From: Hymenobacter telluris
Lineage (GTDB): Bacteria > Bacteroidota > Bacteroidia > Cytophagales > Hymenobacteraceae
Assembly: GCF_017313265.1 (NCBI RefSeq)
Contig: NZ_JAFLQZ010000008.1
Coordinates: 1 to 64,000, forward strand
Direction: 5' to 3'
DNA: 64,000 bases
The notes under the pieces are model-generated. The model was given only the letters and a program-made list of their open reading frames with translations, ran no database searches and was not told where the DNA came from. Numbering within the stretch: the stretch's first letter is position 1; each line of letters opens with the position of its first letter. The translations under genes were made by a program, and so were the position numbers. Below, piece by piece: positions 34,742 through 44,261 of this stretch.

Positions 34742-36031
34742 ATGCCACCTGTCCCAACGCCTACCTCGGAAACTGCTCCCGCCTCGGGTACCCGCCGCTT
34801 TGTACGGGGTTCGTTGGGTTCGGGTGTAGTGGTAGTGGCACGGGGGGCGGGGGCATTGCTACTCAACAAGCTACTGGCCGTGTACGGCGGCCCCGGCGGC
34901 CTGACGCTGCTGGCCCATTTCCAGAACCTGCTGGCCATGCTCACGATGCTGCCCAACGACGGAACGCACGTGGGCGTGGTGAAATACCTGGCCCCGCTCA
35001 CCCCCGGCAACTCCCGCTACCGGGCGTGGCTGGGCGCGGCGGTGGTCCTGAATTGTGGCGCTTTGCTGCTGGCTCTGCTGGCGCTGAGCCTGGCTCCGGG
35101 GGCGTTGGCGGGCGTGTTTCATCCTACGGCCGGCTGGTTTCTGTGGTTTGGAGTGGGCCTCACGCTACTCACAGCGTTTGCGCTGCTGAATACGTTGCTG
35201 CTGTCGGCCAGTAAGTTGCGGGCGTACGTGGCGCTGAACGTAACGATGAGCGTGCTGGCACCGGCTGCTGTGGCCACCGTGCTACTAGCTGGCGGCTCCA
35301 CTACCACGGCGCTGCTGGGCTATTTGTTTGGGCAGGGCAGTATGCTGCTGCCGGCCCTGTGGCTGGGGTACCGGGCGGGGTTGCTGCCGCCGTTGCGCCT
35401 GCGGGTAAGCGGCCTGGCCTTGCGGGGGTTAAGCAACTTCCTGCTGATGGCCGTGGGGCTGCTGCTATTTGGCAAGGCCGTGGACTTTGCGGTGCGGGAA
35501 CTGCTGGTGCGGCAGTACGGCATGGGCCGCACCGATTTGTGGCAGGCCGTGGTTAAGCTCAGCGACAACTACACGATGGTGCTGGCCGCCACCATGAGCA
35601 GCGTGTATTACCCCAGGTTGGCCGCGTTGGCCACCCAACCAGCGGCGCAGCGGCAGTGGGTACGCACGGTGCTGCGGCTGGTGGTGCCGTTGGCCGGAAT
35701 AGGGCTGCTGCTGCTGTATCTGCTGCGTAACTGGCTGCTGCCGTTGCTGTTTGAGGCCCGCTTCACGGCGGCTTCGTACCTGCTGGCGCCCCAGCTGCTC
35801 GCCGATTGGTTTCGGTTTACTGCCTGGCCGCTTGTTATGCTATTCACGGCGCAGGCGCGGGTAGGACGTTTCGTGGCAGTGCAGGCGGTGTCGGCGGGGC
35901 TGTACGTGGTGGCGCTGGCGGTACTGCTGCCGCGGCTGGGGCTGTTGGGGGCCGTGTGGGCCTCGGTGGTCCGGCAGGGGCTGTTACTGCTGTGGGTCGG
36001 CTGGTATTTCCGGGCGTACTGGCGGCGGTGA
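34742..36031 (+). CDS. O-antigen/ECA translocase-like flippase (MOP superfamily)
   Basis: A 429-residue integral membrane protein with about twelve helices. The N-terminal block GSGVVVVARGAGALLLNKLLA, then GPGGLTLLAHFQNLLAML and NDGTHVGVVKYLAP, are characteristic of the WzxE/O-antigen translocase group, which flips lipid-linked oligosaccharides across the inner membrane. ATG 34742 removes an unlikely 35-residue leader. Downstream neighbours are a GH95 fucosidase, a GT2 enzyme and an Fe(II)/2OG oxygenase, fitting a surface-glycan locus. Confidence 0.88.
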   Translation: MPPVPTPTSETAPASGTRRFVRGSLGSGVVVVARGAGALLLNKLLAVYGGPGGLTLLAHFQNLLAMLTMLPNDGTHVGVVKYLAPLTPGNSRYRAWLGAAVVLNCGALLLALLALSLAPGALAGVFHPTAGWFLWFGVGLTLLTAFALLNTLLLSASKLRAYVALNVTMSVLAPAAVATVLLAGGSTTTALLGYLFGQGSMLLPALWLGYRAGLLPPLRLRVSGLALRGLSNFLLMAVGLLLFGKAVDFAVRELLVRQYGMGRTDLWQAVVKLSDNYTMVLAATMSSVYYPRLAALATQPAAQRQWVRTVLRLVVPLAGIGLLLLYLLRNWLLPLLFEARFTAASYLLAPQLLADWFRFTAWPLVMLFTAQARVGRFVAVQAVSAGLYVVALAVLLPRLGLLGAVWASVVRQGLLLLWVGWYFRAYWRR

Positions 36032-36126
36032 GGCGGCACCTGTGTAGTTCTTGATACCTTCCGGCGCTTACTGTGGGTCGGCTGGCAGTTAATTGTAGTG
36101 GTTTTTCTTACCAAATACTTGTTCTC

Positions 36127-38547
36127 ATGCGTAGAGTGAACATTCTGTGGCTGGCTGGTGGGTTGATTATGAGCTTGTTGTCGTCGGTGAGCCAGGCGCA
36201 GCAGCAGTTGAAGCTGTGGTACAAGGAGCCGGCCGCCACCTGGACCGAGGCGTTGCCGGTGGGCAACGGCCGGCTGGGGGCCATGGTGTTTGGGCGAGTC
36301 AACGAGGAATTGCTTCAACTCAATGAAAGTAGCCTTTGGTCGGGAGGGCCGGCCAACCTCAATCCTAACCCTGCGGCCGCCAGCTACCTGCCTCAAATTC
36401 AGCAGGCGCTGTTTCAGGAAGACTACAAAAAGGCCGAGGAGCTGTGCCACAAGTTTCAGGGCCTGTACACGGAAGCCTACATGCCCCTCGGCGACCTGGT
36501 TATCAAGCAAGCCTTGGCGGGCACCGCCACCAATTACTACCGCGACCTGAACATTTCCGAGGCCACCACCCGCACGCAGTTCACTGTGGGCGGCATCCGT
36601 TACAGCCGGGAAATATTGGTTTCCACTCCCGACCAGGTACTTGTTGTGCAGTTGAAAAGCAGCAAGAAAGGCAGCCTCACCTTCGATGTAGCGGCCAGTA
36701 GCCAGCTACAGTTTACCACCGCGGCTGAGGGGGCCTCGGAGCTGGTAATGCGGGGAAAAGCGCCTTCGCACGCCGACCCAAACTATGTGCGCTACAATGC
36801 CCAGCCGGTGCTATACGAGGCGGCCGGCTCTTGCCGGGGTATGCGCTTCGAGCTGCGCCTGAAAGCCAGCAGCACCGATGGCACTATCAGTACCGACGCC
36901 GCGGGGCTGCACGTGCGCAATGCCACCGAGGCGGTGCTGTACGTGTCGGCGGCTACCAGCTTCAACGGCTACAACCAATGCCCCGACCAGAACGGCAAGG
37001 ACGAGCATAAACTAGCCGCTGAGCAGTTGCGCCAAGCCGCGGCCAAAAGCTTTGCCGCTATTCGCCGAAGCCACGTGCAGGACTATCAGCAGTATTTCAA
37101 CCGGGTGAAGCTGAGCTTAACCAAAAGCCCCGAGCCCAGCCTATCCACGCTGGAGCGGCTGAAGCTGTACGCCGACGGTGGCTCCGACCCGGCCCTGGAG
37201 GCGCTGTACTACCAGTTTGGGCGCTACCTGCTGATTTCTTGCTCGCGCCCTGGCGGGCAGCCGGCCAACCTGCAAGGCCTCTGGAACAACAGCGTCCGGC
37301 CGCCGTGGAGCAGCAACTACACCACCAACATCAACGCCCAAATGAACTACTGGCCCGCCGAGGCCGCCAACCTCTCCGAGCTGCATGAGCCGTTCATTGA
37401 GCTGATTAAGAACACCGCCGTAACCGGCCGCGAAACCGCCCAAAACTACTACCACGCCAAAGGCTGGGCGGTGCACCACAACTCCGACATCTGGGCTACA
37501 TCCAACCCGGTGGGCGACCTGGGCAAAGGCGCCCCCACCTGGGCCAACTGGAACATGGGCAGCCCCTGGCTGAGCCAGCACCTCTACGAGCACTACCGCT
37601 TCACCAACGACACCAAATACCTGCGCGACACGGCCTACCCGCTGATGAAAGAGGCGGCCCTGTTCTGCCTGGACTACCTGGTGCCCGACCAGAGCGGGCG
37701 GCTGGTTACGGCCCCGTCGTCGTCGCCGGAAAACGTGTTTATCACCGAGAAAGGGGAGAAGGGCAGTATTTCGGTGGCGTCTACCATGGATATGTCCATC
37801 ATCCGGGACCTGTTCACCAACCTCATCGAAGCATCGACCACGCTGGGAGTGGATGCCGATTTCCGGAAGGTGCTGCTGGAAAAGCAGGCCCAGCTGTTCC
37901 CGTTTCAGGTGGGCCGCAAAGGCAATTTGCAGGAGTGGTACAAGGACTGGGAAGATGCTGAGCCCCAGCATCGGCACGTGTCGCACCTGTTTGGGCTGCA
38001 CCCCGGCCGCCAGATTTCCCCGCTGACCACGCCCGAGCTGGCCGCGGCCGCCCGCCGCACCCTGGAGCTGCGCGGCGACGAAGGCACTGGCTGGAGCATC
38101 GCCTGGAAAATCAACTTTTGGGCCCGCCTCCACGACGGCAACCACGCCTACAAGCTTTTGCGCAACCTGCTGCACCTCACCGGCCTCGAAAACACCAGGT
38201 ACAGCAAAGGCGGCGGCACCTACCCCAACCTGTTCTGCGCCCACCCGCCGTTCCAGATTGACGGCAACTTTGGGGGCATTGCCGGCATCGGTGAAATGCT
38301 GCTGCAAAGCCACGACGGTACCATTCATCTACTGCCAGCCCTACCTGATGCTTGGCCAACGGGCAGTATTACGGGGCTGCGGGCGCGGGGCGGCTTCGAG
38401 GTAGACCTCAGCTGGCAGAACGGCAAGCTGATTGCCACTACTATCCGCAGCGTGTCGGGCACTACCGCCAAGGTGCGCTACGGCAGCAAAGTGGTGGAAC
38501 TGGCCCTGAAACCCGGTGAAACCAAAAAGCTTGGTCCGGCTTTGTAA
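36127..38547 (+). CDS. Secreted GH95 alpha-L-fucosidase-type glycoside hydrolase
   Basis: An 806-residue GH95 enzyme with a signal peptide (LLSSVSQAQ). Family blocks: [24 protein letters not shown] at the mature N-terminus (cut here only in description), the catalytic centre region [12 protein letters not shown] with the Asn/Glu residues used by inverting alpha-1,2-fucosidases, [12 protein letters not shown] and [17 protein letters not shown]. Length is typical. It would release L-fucose or related sugars from external glycans in the periplasm or outside. ATG 36127 is preferred to GTG/ATG further upstream because it begins the signal peptide. Not linked to a SusCD pair in this window. Confidence 0.92.
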   Translation: MRRVNILWLAGGLIMSLLSSVSQAQQQLKLWYKEPAATWTEALPVGNGRLGAMVFGRVNEELLQLNESSLWSGGPANLNPNPAAASYLPQIQQALFQEDYKKAEELCHKFQGLYTEAYMPLGDLVIKQALAGTATNYYRDLNISEATTRTQFTVGGIRYSREILVSTPDQVLVVQLKSSKKGSLTFDVAASSQLQFTTAAEGASELVMRGKAPSHADPNYVRYNAQPVLYEAAGSCRGMRFELRLKASSTDGTISTDAAGLHVRNATEAVLYVSAATSFNGYNQCPDQNGKDEHKLAAEQLRQAAAKSFAAIRRSHVQDYQQYFNRVKLSLTKSPEPSLSTLERLKLYADGGSDPALEALYYQFGRYLLISCSRPGGQPANLQGLWNNSVRPPWSSNYTTNINAQMNYWPAEAANLSELHEPFIELIKNTAVTGRETAQNYYHAKGWAVHHNSDIWATSNPVGDLGKGAPTWANWNMGSPWLSQHLYEHYRFTNDTKYLRDTAYPLMKEAALFCLDYLVPDQSGRLVTAPSSSPENVFITEKGEKGSISVASTMDMSIIRDLFTNLIEASTTLGVDADFRKVLLEKQAQLFPFQVGRKGNLQEWYKDWEDAEPQHRHVSHLFGLHPGRQISPLTTPELAAAARRTLELRGDEGTGWSIAWKINFWARLHDGNHAYKLLRNLLHLTGLENTRYSKGGGTYPNLFCAHPPFQIDGNFGGIAGIGEMLLQSHDGTIHLLPALPDAWPTGSITGLRARGGFEVDLSWQNGKLIATTIRSVSGTTAKVRYGSKVVELALKPGETKKLGPAL

Positions 38548-38609
38548 CCAGCTTTCCGACAACGAAGCTGTTGCAGGAAGGTGAGGAAAGCTGGATGAGC
38601 ACCGTACCC

Positions 38610-38658
38610 GGTTTTTGTACCTTATTTCTAGAAAAACAAAAAATAAGGTACAAAAACC
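38610..38658. terminator. A+T-rich perfect hairpin downstream of the GH95 gene
   Basis: Perfect 18-bp arms GGTTTTTGTACCTTATTT (38610-38627) and its complement (38641-38658) around a 13-base loop. It lies 62 bases after the GH95 stop and 100 bases before the GT2 start. The strength suggests an RNA stem, but the low G+C content and lack of a following T tract are unusual for a terminator; an operator or attenuator is possible. Confidence 0.55.
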
Positions 38659-38760
38659 AAGTGATGAACTGACCCTTCCTTCCATTTTGGAACGGGCCTG
38701 AGCTAGCGCCCAAACAACTTCCAACAAAATCAACCGCGCCTCAACGAAGCACCCTTCCGT

Positions 38761-39684
38761 ATGTCCGCTGCCGCCGTTTTGCCGCTCGTTACCATTGTGG
38801 CGCTGTGCCACAACCACGCCCGGTTCCTGCGCCCGGCCCTGGATTCCATCCTGGCCCAAACCTACCCCCGCCTGGAGGTGATACTGGTAGATGATGCCAG
38901 CACCGACGAAAGCGTGGCCGTGCTGCGCGAATACGCCGCCGCGCACCCCGGGTGGCAAACGTTGTTGCTGGAGCGAAACGTGGGCAACTGCACTGCCTTC
39001 AACCAGGCCCTGGCGCGTACCCACGGCCACTACGTCATCGACTTTGCCACCGACGACGTGCTGCTGCCGGAGCGCGTGGCCCGGCAAGTAGTTGTATTCG
39101 AGCAGCTTCCCGCCGATTATGGCATGGTGTATTCCAACGTGCGGCTGATTGATGAAGCCGGCCGGTTGCAGCGGCTGTTTTACGCGCGCACGGCGGCGGG
39201 GCAGCTGCACCCCGCGCCGGCGTCGGGGTGGGTGTTTGAGCAGGTGCTGCGCCGTTTCTTTATCAGCGCGCCTTCCATGATGATGCGGCGGGCTACGCTG
39301 GAAGCCCTGGGTGGCTACGACGAAACACTGGCGTATGAGGATTTCGATTTCTGGGTGCGCGCTTCCCGCCACTGGCAGTTTTATTTTCAGGATGAGGTGC
39401 TAACTGAAAAACGCCTGCACCCACGGTCCAAATCCGCCCAGACCTACCGCCCCCACGACCCACTGGTGGCCTCCACTGTGCTCATTTGCCGCAAAGCCGC
39501 CGCTTTATGCCGCACACCCGCCGAGTGGGACGCTTTGGCGGTACGTATCCGCTGGGAGCTGCGGCAGGCCACCCGCTGGGGCAACCTGGCTGCCGCCCGC
39601 CAGCTCTATGCCCTGCTGCACGACCTTGGGCAGGTAGGCTGGGCGGACCGGGGAATTGGGGTGTATCTGAAGCTAAAGAAGTAG
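38761..39684 (+). CDS. Family 2 glycosyltransferase
   Basis: A 307-residue soluble GT2. It opens with LVTIVALCHNHARFLRPAL and shows ILVDDASTDESV for nucleotide-sugar binding, then FATDDVLLPER as the DxD-like site, and YEDFDFWVRAS in the acceptor region. No membrane helix. It probably adds one sugar to a surface-glycan intermediate. Preceded by the perfect hairpin at 38610-38658. Confidence 0.9.
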   Translation: MSAAAVLPLVTIVALCHNHARFLRPALDSILAQTYPRLEVILVDDASTDESVAVLREYAAAHPGWQTLLLERNVGNCTAFNQALARTHGHYVIDFATDDVLLPERVARQVVVFEQLPADYGMVYSNVRLIDEAGRLQRLFYARTAAGQLHPAPASGWVFEQVLRRFFISAPSMMMRRATLEALGGYDETLAYEDFDFWVRASRHWQFYFQDEVLTEKRLHPRSKSAQTYRPHDPLVASTVLICRKAAALCRTPAEWDALAVRIRWELRQATRWGNLAAARQLYALLHDLGQVGWADRGIGVYLKLKK

Positions 39685-39863
39685 CCGCAAGGGGTTTTGC
39701 ACGACATATTGGGAGGGTGGGTGCTGCTTCCGGCTAAGGGAAAAGCTGGCGCAGGGGAGTTGTAAAAGCAGGCGTATGGCGGTGCAACCGAGGCGCTGAA
39801 ACCAGCAGTCAAGCGGGATTGAAGTATCTTTCGGGCACCAGCGTGCTTTTTTGTAATGCAGAA

Positions 39864-40673
39864 ATGAAGGCTATTATCAACCATCAACCTGTTAGCTACC
39901 AGATAGAAGGGGAGAGCAGCCCGCCCGACAACCGGGTGCTGCTGGCCACCAGTATCGACCTGACGGCTGGTACTGCCTGGGCGTCAGCAGGCTACACAGT
40001 TGCCGATTTTCTGCCCGCCAACGCCCAGCAGCAGCTGGTTGACGGCTTGGCGGAACTGGTTCGAGAAGCATTGCGCGAAACCGGCCTGCCCGTCGCCGCC
40101 GATTTTCCGGTGAGTGATTATCACAAGCTCATCGGCGACGATACCAACCGGCACCTGGCCGTTATCAATATCACCAAGCAGTACCCTCAAGACCGGTTGC
40201 CGGTGCCGGCCGCTCTCTTGGAAGCGCGCGTGAGTGCCCTGTGCGGCCGCCCAGTGCACTCGTTGAACCCCTACGACAACGCCCGGATTTTTCATCTGCG
40301 CATTGTGCGCCCCGGCCGCTCCGACAACAACCCCCTGCACCGTGACGTGTGGCTGCCTAACTACGACAACTGCATCAACATTTACGTGCCCGTGGCTGGC
40401 AGCACCCCCAATTCCTCACTAACGCTGATTCCGGGTAGCCATTGGTGGCCCGAGAGCCAAACCGAACGGACGTTGGGGGGGGCTTTGTACAACGGCGCTG
40501 CCTATAATGTGCCCGGCGTGAAAGAAACCACTGAGGTGTTGGAGCTGATTCGGCCTAATCCTGACTTCGCCGAAGTGCTGCTATTCTCGCCGTACTTGCT
40601 GCACGGCGGGGCTATCAATTTAAACCAAGACGCCACCCGCATTTCGCTGGAAATGCGGTTCTGGCAGGCGTAG
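39864..40673 (+). CDS. Phytanoyl-CoA dioxygenase-like Fe(II)/2-oxoglutarate oxygenase
   Basis: A 269-residue protein with the HxD...H iron triad: HRD in PLHRDVW and the distal His in LLHGGAINLN, followed by TRISLEMRFW where the Arg would bind 2-oxoglutarate. ITLIPGSHWW-like text (LTLIPGSHWWP) is typical of PhyH-like enzymes. The substrate is unknown; its position beside glycosyltransferases suggests modification of a glycan or lipid precursor. ATG 39864 is chosen over TTG 39819. A TATCTTTC promoter-like box lies at 39825-39832. Confidence 0.82.
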   Translation: MKAIINHQPVSYQIEGESSPPDNRVLLATSIDLTAGTAWASAGYTVADFLPANAQQQLVDGLAELVREALRETGLPVAADFPVSDYHKLIGDDTNRHLAVINITKQYPQDRLPVPAALLEARVSALCGRPVHSLNPYDNARIFHLRIVRPGRSDNNPLHRDVWLPNYDNCINIYVPVAGSTPNSSLTLIPGSHWWPESQTERTLGGALYNGAAYNVPGVKETTEVLELIRPNPDFAEVLLFSPYLLHGGAINLNQDATRISLEMRFWQA

Positions 40674-40693
40674 CGGCTGGCCCGGCATTCAAC

Positions 40694-42355
40694 TCAGTAT
40701 TCCACCCGGTACAGTTCCACCTTGCCTTCCTGCGCTACTAAGTGGCGGCGCGGAAACCACGTCAACACCGAATCAGCGGAGTAGCGGATGAGCTTGCGGG
40801 TCAGTTCCTCGTTGGTAAGAGTGCTGCGGTTGAGCAGTAGCCAGGTTGGCTCGCCCGGAATCCGTTGCACCGAGTCGCGGGCAAAGTAGCGGCGAAACCG
40901 CAACCCGGCCGGCACCTGGAAACCATAGTGGAAATCGTAGTTGCGCAGCAGAAAATCATCGACAAACACCACGCCCCGCCCCGGCGCCGATAAGTGGCTT
41001 TGCATAATACGACGCTGCTCGAAGTGCGACGATACGGTGGGCTTGCGCATAAAGTACACCGGCCGCACCAGCAGCGCCCCTGCCACAGCCAGCAGCAAAA
41101 GCCCCGCCCGCCCTGCCGTGCCTGGCTGCAACCGGCCTGGCAGGTGCTTCCCGGCCAGCATCAGCCCCACAAACAACACCCCCAGCAGCCCGTACAGCAC
41201 CGACCCTGAACTGTGCAGATACGCCGCCGCCAAGAGCAGCGCGCCACCTACAAACCAGTTGCCGCGGCCCGTACGCCAGAGGCGCTGCAAGCCAAAGCCA
41301 GCCGCTACGGCCAGCGGCGGCAGTAGCGGCGTTACCATGCGCGCCTGCAAGGAAACAGGGTTGTAGTGGGTGAGCGAAGTGCTACCCCACCAATAGAAAG
41401 CCACCGTAGAAACGGCCAGGGCCAGCCAAAAAGCAGCGTCGGTTTCGGTAGCATCAGCTGTAGCTGCCGTAGTGGCACGGCCACCAACTAGAGAGGCCGC
41501 CAGCGCCAACAATACGCCCATGCCAGTGCCCACAAAAAACGCCAGCGGCTGCCAGGTTACGCGCGCCGTTAGTGCCGCGGCGTTGCCCTGCGTGTAGTTG
41601 CCGTCGCTCATAAAGGCATTGGTTTGCTCGATGATGCGGTAGCGGTACAGCGGGTCGTGGGTGAGTACCTGGTAGTAGGCCAGATATGCGGCTAGTAAGC
41701 TGCCGCCTGCAAGTAGTGCCGCTACCCAAAATCGGCCGTGCTGTCGGCGGCCAGTGTCCCAGGCCAGCAGCCCCAGGTAAAAAGGCAGGTAGAACACCAC
41801 CGTTTCCTTGCAGAGCAGCGCCGCAAAGCTCAGAACTGCAAACCCGCTGCCCCACAGCATTGGCCGTTGTTGTGCGGGCCGCCGCCCGGTAAGCAGCGCC
41901 GCCACGCCAGCCAGGCACCAGAACATCAGAATGTTGTCGGGGTAGAGGTAGGTGCTGAGGTTGAGTGTGAAATAGTGCAGCCCCAGCAGCAGCACCGCCC
42001 CGGCTGCCACTACCGGAGCGCGCCGCCGGTACAGCAGCCAAATCAATACGGAGCAGCCCAACGTGCACAGCAGCGGCCACAGGGTAGCACTGATAATGTT
42101 AATGCCCAGTAGCCGAAACAGCCCCGCCACTGGCCCAAAAATCATTAGCCGCTCCCGCAACGGGTCGTGGAGCAGGTGCTGCGGGTCGGGGAGGGGGCGG
42201 TAGGTGCCGGTAGCCAGGTCGTGGGCGTGGTGGGCGTAGAGGTAGTCGTCGAGGTCGTAGAGGCCCTCATGCGTCAGCTTGAAGAACAGCAGCGTCACCA
42301 CGAGCACCAGCCCCAGTGACACATCAGGCAAACGAACTAATAAGCGTTGATTCAC
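40694..42355 (-). CDS. GT-C family (GT39-like) membrane glycosyltransferase
   Basis: A 553-residue protein with about eleven helices and a C-terminal soluble domain from about residue 430. The first external loop has LTHEGLYDLDDYLYAHHA; the acidic YDLDD motif after TM1 is the hallmark of GT-C enzymes using polyprenyl-phosphate sugars (GT39/GT83 type). The start is GTG 42355. Divergent from the second polytopic paralogue at 42552, 196 bases apart, which suggests related functions in envelope glycan assembly. Confidence 0.82.
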   Translation of the reverse strand: MNQRLLVRLPDVSLGLVLVVTLLFFKLTHEGLYDLDDYLYAHHAHDLATGTYRPLPDPQHLLHDPLRERLMIFGPVAGLFRLLGINIISATLWPLLCTLGCSVLIWLLYRRRAPVVAAGAVLLLGLHYFTLNLSTYLYPDNILMFWCLAGVAALLTGRRPAQQRPMLWGSGFAVLSFAALLCKETVVFYLPFYLGLLAWDTGRRQHGRFWVAALLAGGSLLAAYLAYYQVLTHDPLYRYRIIEQTNAFMSDGNYTQGNAAALTARVTWQPLAFFVGTGMGVLLALAASLVGGRATTAATADATETDAAFWLALAVSTVAFYWWGSTSLTHYNPVSLQARMVTPLLPPLAVAAGFGLQRLWRTGRGNWFVGGALLLAAAYLHSSGSVLYGLLGVLFVGLMLAGKHLPGRLQPGTAGRAGLLLLAVAGALLVRPVYFMRKPTVSSHFEQRRIMQSHLSAPGRGVVFVDDFLLRNYDFHYGFQVPAGLRFRRYFARDSVQRIPGEPTWLLLNRSTLTNEELTRKLIRYSADSVLTWFPRRHLVAQEGKVELYRVEY

Positions 42356-42483
42356 GCCCGCAAAGGTGCGGAAATAGTAGCTGCACAGCCAGAGAGTGGC
42401 AGAAGGATAGCAAGTAGCACGGCACTTGGGTAGCAGAATCGTTTTACTTTAGTGCCTTCAGCGCGGCTCGTTCAAATTAGCGT

Positions 42484-42543
42484 CTACTGGCCCCTTCGTC
42501 CACTCCTTCACTCCTTCACTCATTCACTTCTTCACTCTCTTCC
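42484..42543. repeat. Pyrimidine-rich degenerate octamer tract
   Basis: CCACTCCTTCACTCCTTCAC and following TTCACT units form six to seven degenerate 7-8-bp repeats directly in front of GTG 42552. It resembles one arm of the octamer elements, without an inverted partner. Confidence 0.5.
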
Positions 42544-42551
42544 GGCGCGTT

Positions 42552-44153
42552 GTGCTGCCCGCGCTGCTGCTGCTAGCGGCTGGTTGGGGGCTGGGCTGCT
42601 ACTTTGAAACCAACGACGACCCGGCCATTATCCTGATGCTGCGCGGCACCACGGCGGCAACTCCGGTCGGCAACTTACACCTGTACTTTCACGGCTTCAG
42701 CAACTTGCTGGCGGCCTTGTACCACACCTGGCCCGCGCTGCCTTGGTATGGGCTAGTGCTGTACGGGCTGCTCTATGTGGCTACGGTTCTGGTATTCACT
42801 GTGCTCGATAGGCTATTGGTGAGGCGGGTGCCACCGAGTAAGCTTACGGCGCTGCTTATCCTGTTTTTTCTAACGGCCTGGCTGGAACACGGCTTGTGGT
42901 TCAATTACGTGCGGGTACCGGTGCTGCTGGCGGGGGCCGGCGTGCTGTTTGCTGCGCAAAGCCCCCGCCGCCGTTCGGCGTTGGTGGTGGGAGTAGTAGT
43001 GTTTGGTCTGAGCTGGTTGATTCGGCCCAGCATAGCCGTGCTGGGGCTGCTGCTGGCGGTGCCGGGAGCGTGCTGGCTGAGCGGCCGACGGGCCGGGCTT
43101 ATCATAGCGGCGGCTGTTTTGTGGGCGGTGGGCGGAGCCGTTGTATTGAATATGTTGCGGACTCCGCAGGCCAGTGCGCTGCGCACCATTGACGTGCCCA
43201 AAGCCAACCTCAACGACTACCAGCTGCTCCGCCCCGTCCCTCGCACCGCCACCGATACCCTGGGCCTGCAATCTGTGCGCGCCTGGATGATGGCCGACTC
43301 CACGTTGGTTACAGAGGCCCTGTTCCAGCGGGCCACACGCTTCGACCTGGATTATTTTCTGCGCCACACTGCCCCAGCCAAACTGCGGGTGCTGTTGTCG
43401 TTGGTGCTGCGCGACTATTTTCCGCTGCTGTTGCTACAGGCAGTGCTTTGGGCCTGGGTTGCAATGTCAACTCAGGTAGCGGGGCGGCGCTGGTTCTGGC
43501 TGGTGCAATGCGGGTACATAGGCTTGGTGTTGATGCTGGGAGTGGGGCTGAAGCTGCCCCCCCGGCTTGGGCTGCCAGTCTTCGATTTTTGGGCGCTAAG
43601 CAATCTGATATTCGTGTTCCGCGCTGCAAGTGCAGCGCCCGAGCGGCGTTTGGTTGCCGTGTTGGCCGTGTTGGCGGTGGCAGCCGTGCCCTACACCTAC
43701 AAAACCCTGCACCGCCGTACCGTACTGCAAGCGGAACGCCAGCATAACCAGCAGCTTCGGCAGCGCCTGACAGCTGCATTGCCGCCCACGGCGCTGCTAG
43801 TTACGGATGTGCTGCCGGCCACCTACAAATCGGCCAGCCCGTTCCGTAACCCCGATGCGCGGCCCGCCAAAATGCTCATGCTAACCGGCTGGACCACCGC
43901 CGACCCTTCGCAAGCCGCCTGGCGGCAACAGCTCACGGGCACTCGCAACTTCGCGGCAGGAATGCGGCACCTGGCGCAACAGGGGGCCACTGTGCGTTGG
44001 CTGCTCACTCCGCACGTGGCCAATCTGCTCAACCAGCAAGTACAAACACTGCCCGCGGTCAACGCAATTTCCCTGCTTCCTGATTATAAGCTATTTACTC
44101 AGCCCACCGATACCATTTGGTACTACCAGCCTGTTGTAGAAACAGCCAAATAG
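42552..44153 (+). CDS. Polytopic membrane protein (paralogue of the gene at 9462)
   Basis: A 533-residue protein with about ten hydrophobic segments. CYFETNDDPAI after the first helix, LHLYFHGFSNLLAALYH, PWYGLVLYGLLY, WLIRPSIAVLGLLLAVPGA and LTGTRNFAAGMRH align with the protein of 9462-11090, while this copy is G+C-rich like its neighbours. Family not recognised; the acidic loop motif and the adjacent GT-C gene make a glycosyltransferase or polymerase role possible. The GTG start leaves a short N-terminus compared with the paralogue; only an ATT lies further upstream in frame. Confidence 0.82.
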   Translation: MLPALLLLAAGWGLGCYFETNDDPAIILMLRGTTAATPVGNLHLYFHGFSNLLAALYHTWPALPWYGLVLYGLLYVATVLVFTVLDRLLVRRVPPSKLTALLILFFLTAWLEHGLWFNYVRVPVLLAGAGVLFAAQSPRRRSALVVGVVVFGLSWLIRPSIAVLGLLLAVPGACWLSGRRAGLIIAAAVLWAVGGAVVLNMLRTPQASALRTIDVPKANLNDYQLLRPVPRTATDTLGLQSVRAWMMADSTLVTEALFQRATRFDLDYFLRHTAPAKLRVLLSLVLRDYFPLLLLQAVLWAWVAMSTQVAGRRWFWLVQCGYIGLVLMLGVGLKLPPRLGLPVFDFWALSNLIFVFRAASAAPERRLVAVLAVLAVAAVPYTYKTLHRRTVLQAERQHNQQLRQRLTAALPPTALLVTDVLPATYKSASPFRNPDARPAKMLMLTGWTTADPSQAAWRQQLTGTRNFAAGMRHLAQQGATVRWLLTPHVANLLNQQVQTLPAVNAISLLPDYKLFTQPTDTIWYYQPVVETAK

Positions 44154-44221
44154 CCAGTAAAGACAAAATTTTATAGGGCCTTGGTTGAATTTAATCCGTG
44201 TATTTGGGGCTTCTGATTAGA

Positions 44222-44229
44222 TACCTTTG
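44222..44229 (+). promoter_or_regulatory. -7 promoter motif for the acyl-ACP desaturase gene
   Basis: TACCTTTG matches TAnnTTTG and sits 33 bases before the ATG. A TTTG at 44203-44206 is 15 bases upstream, shorter than the usual spacing, so the -33 element is uncertain. Confidence 0.4.
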
Positions 44230-44261
44230 CCTCTCCCTTCTCCCGCAATCCTTTCACTGCC

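Noticed and set aside
34630..35010. N-terminal 127-residue extension of CorA
   Set aside because: It is antisense to the divergent flippase gene, is Pro/Ser/Thr low complexity, and CorA family similarity begins after ATG 34629.
37141..38328. 395-codon open frame on the minus strand inside the GH95 gene
   Set aside because: Shadow frame in G+C-rich coding DNA: low-complexity Val/Gly/Arg composition, no motif, fully covered by a well-supported family.
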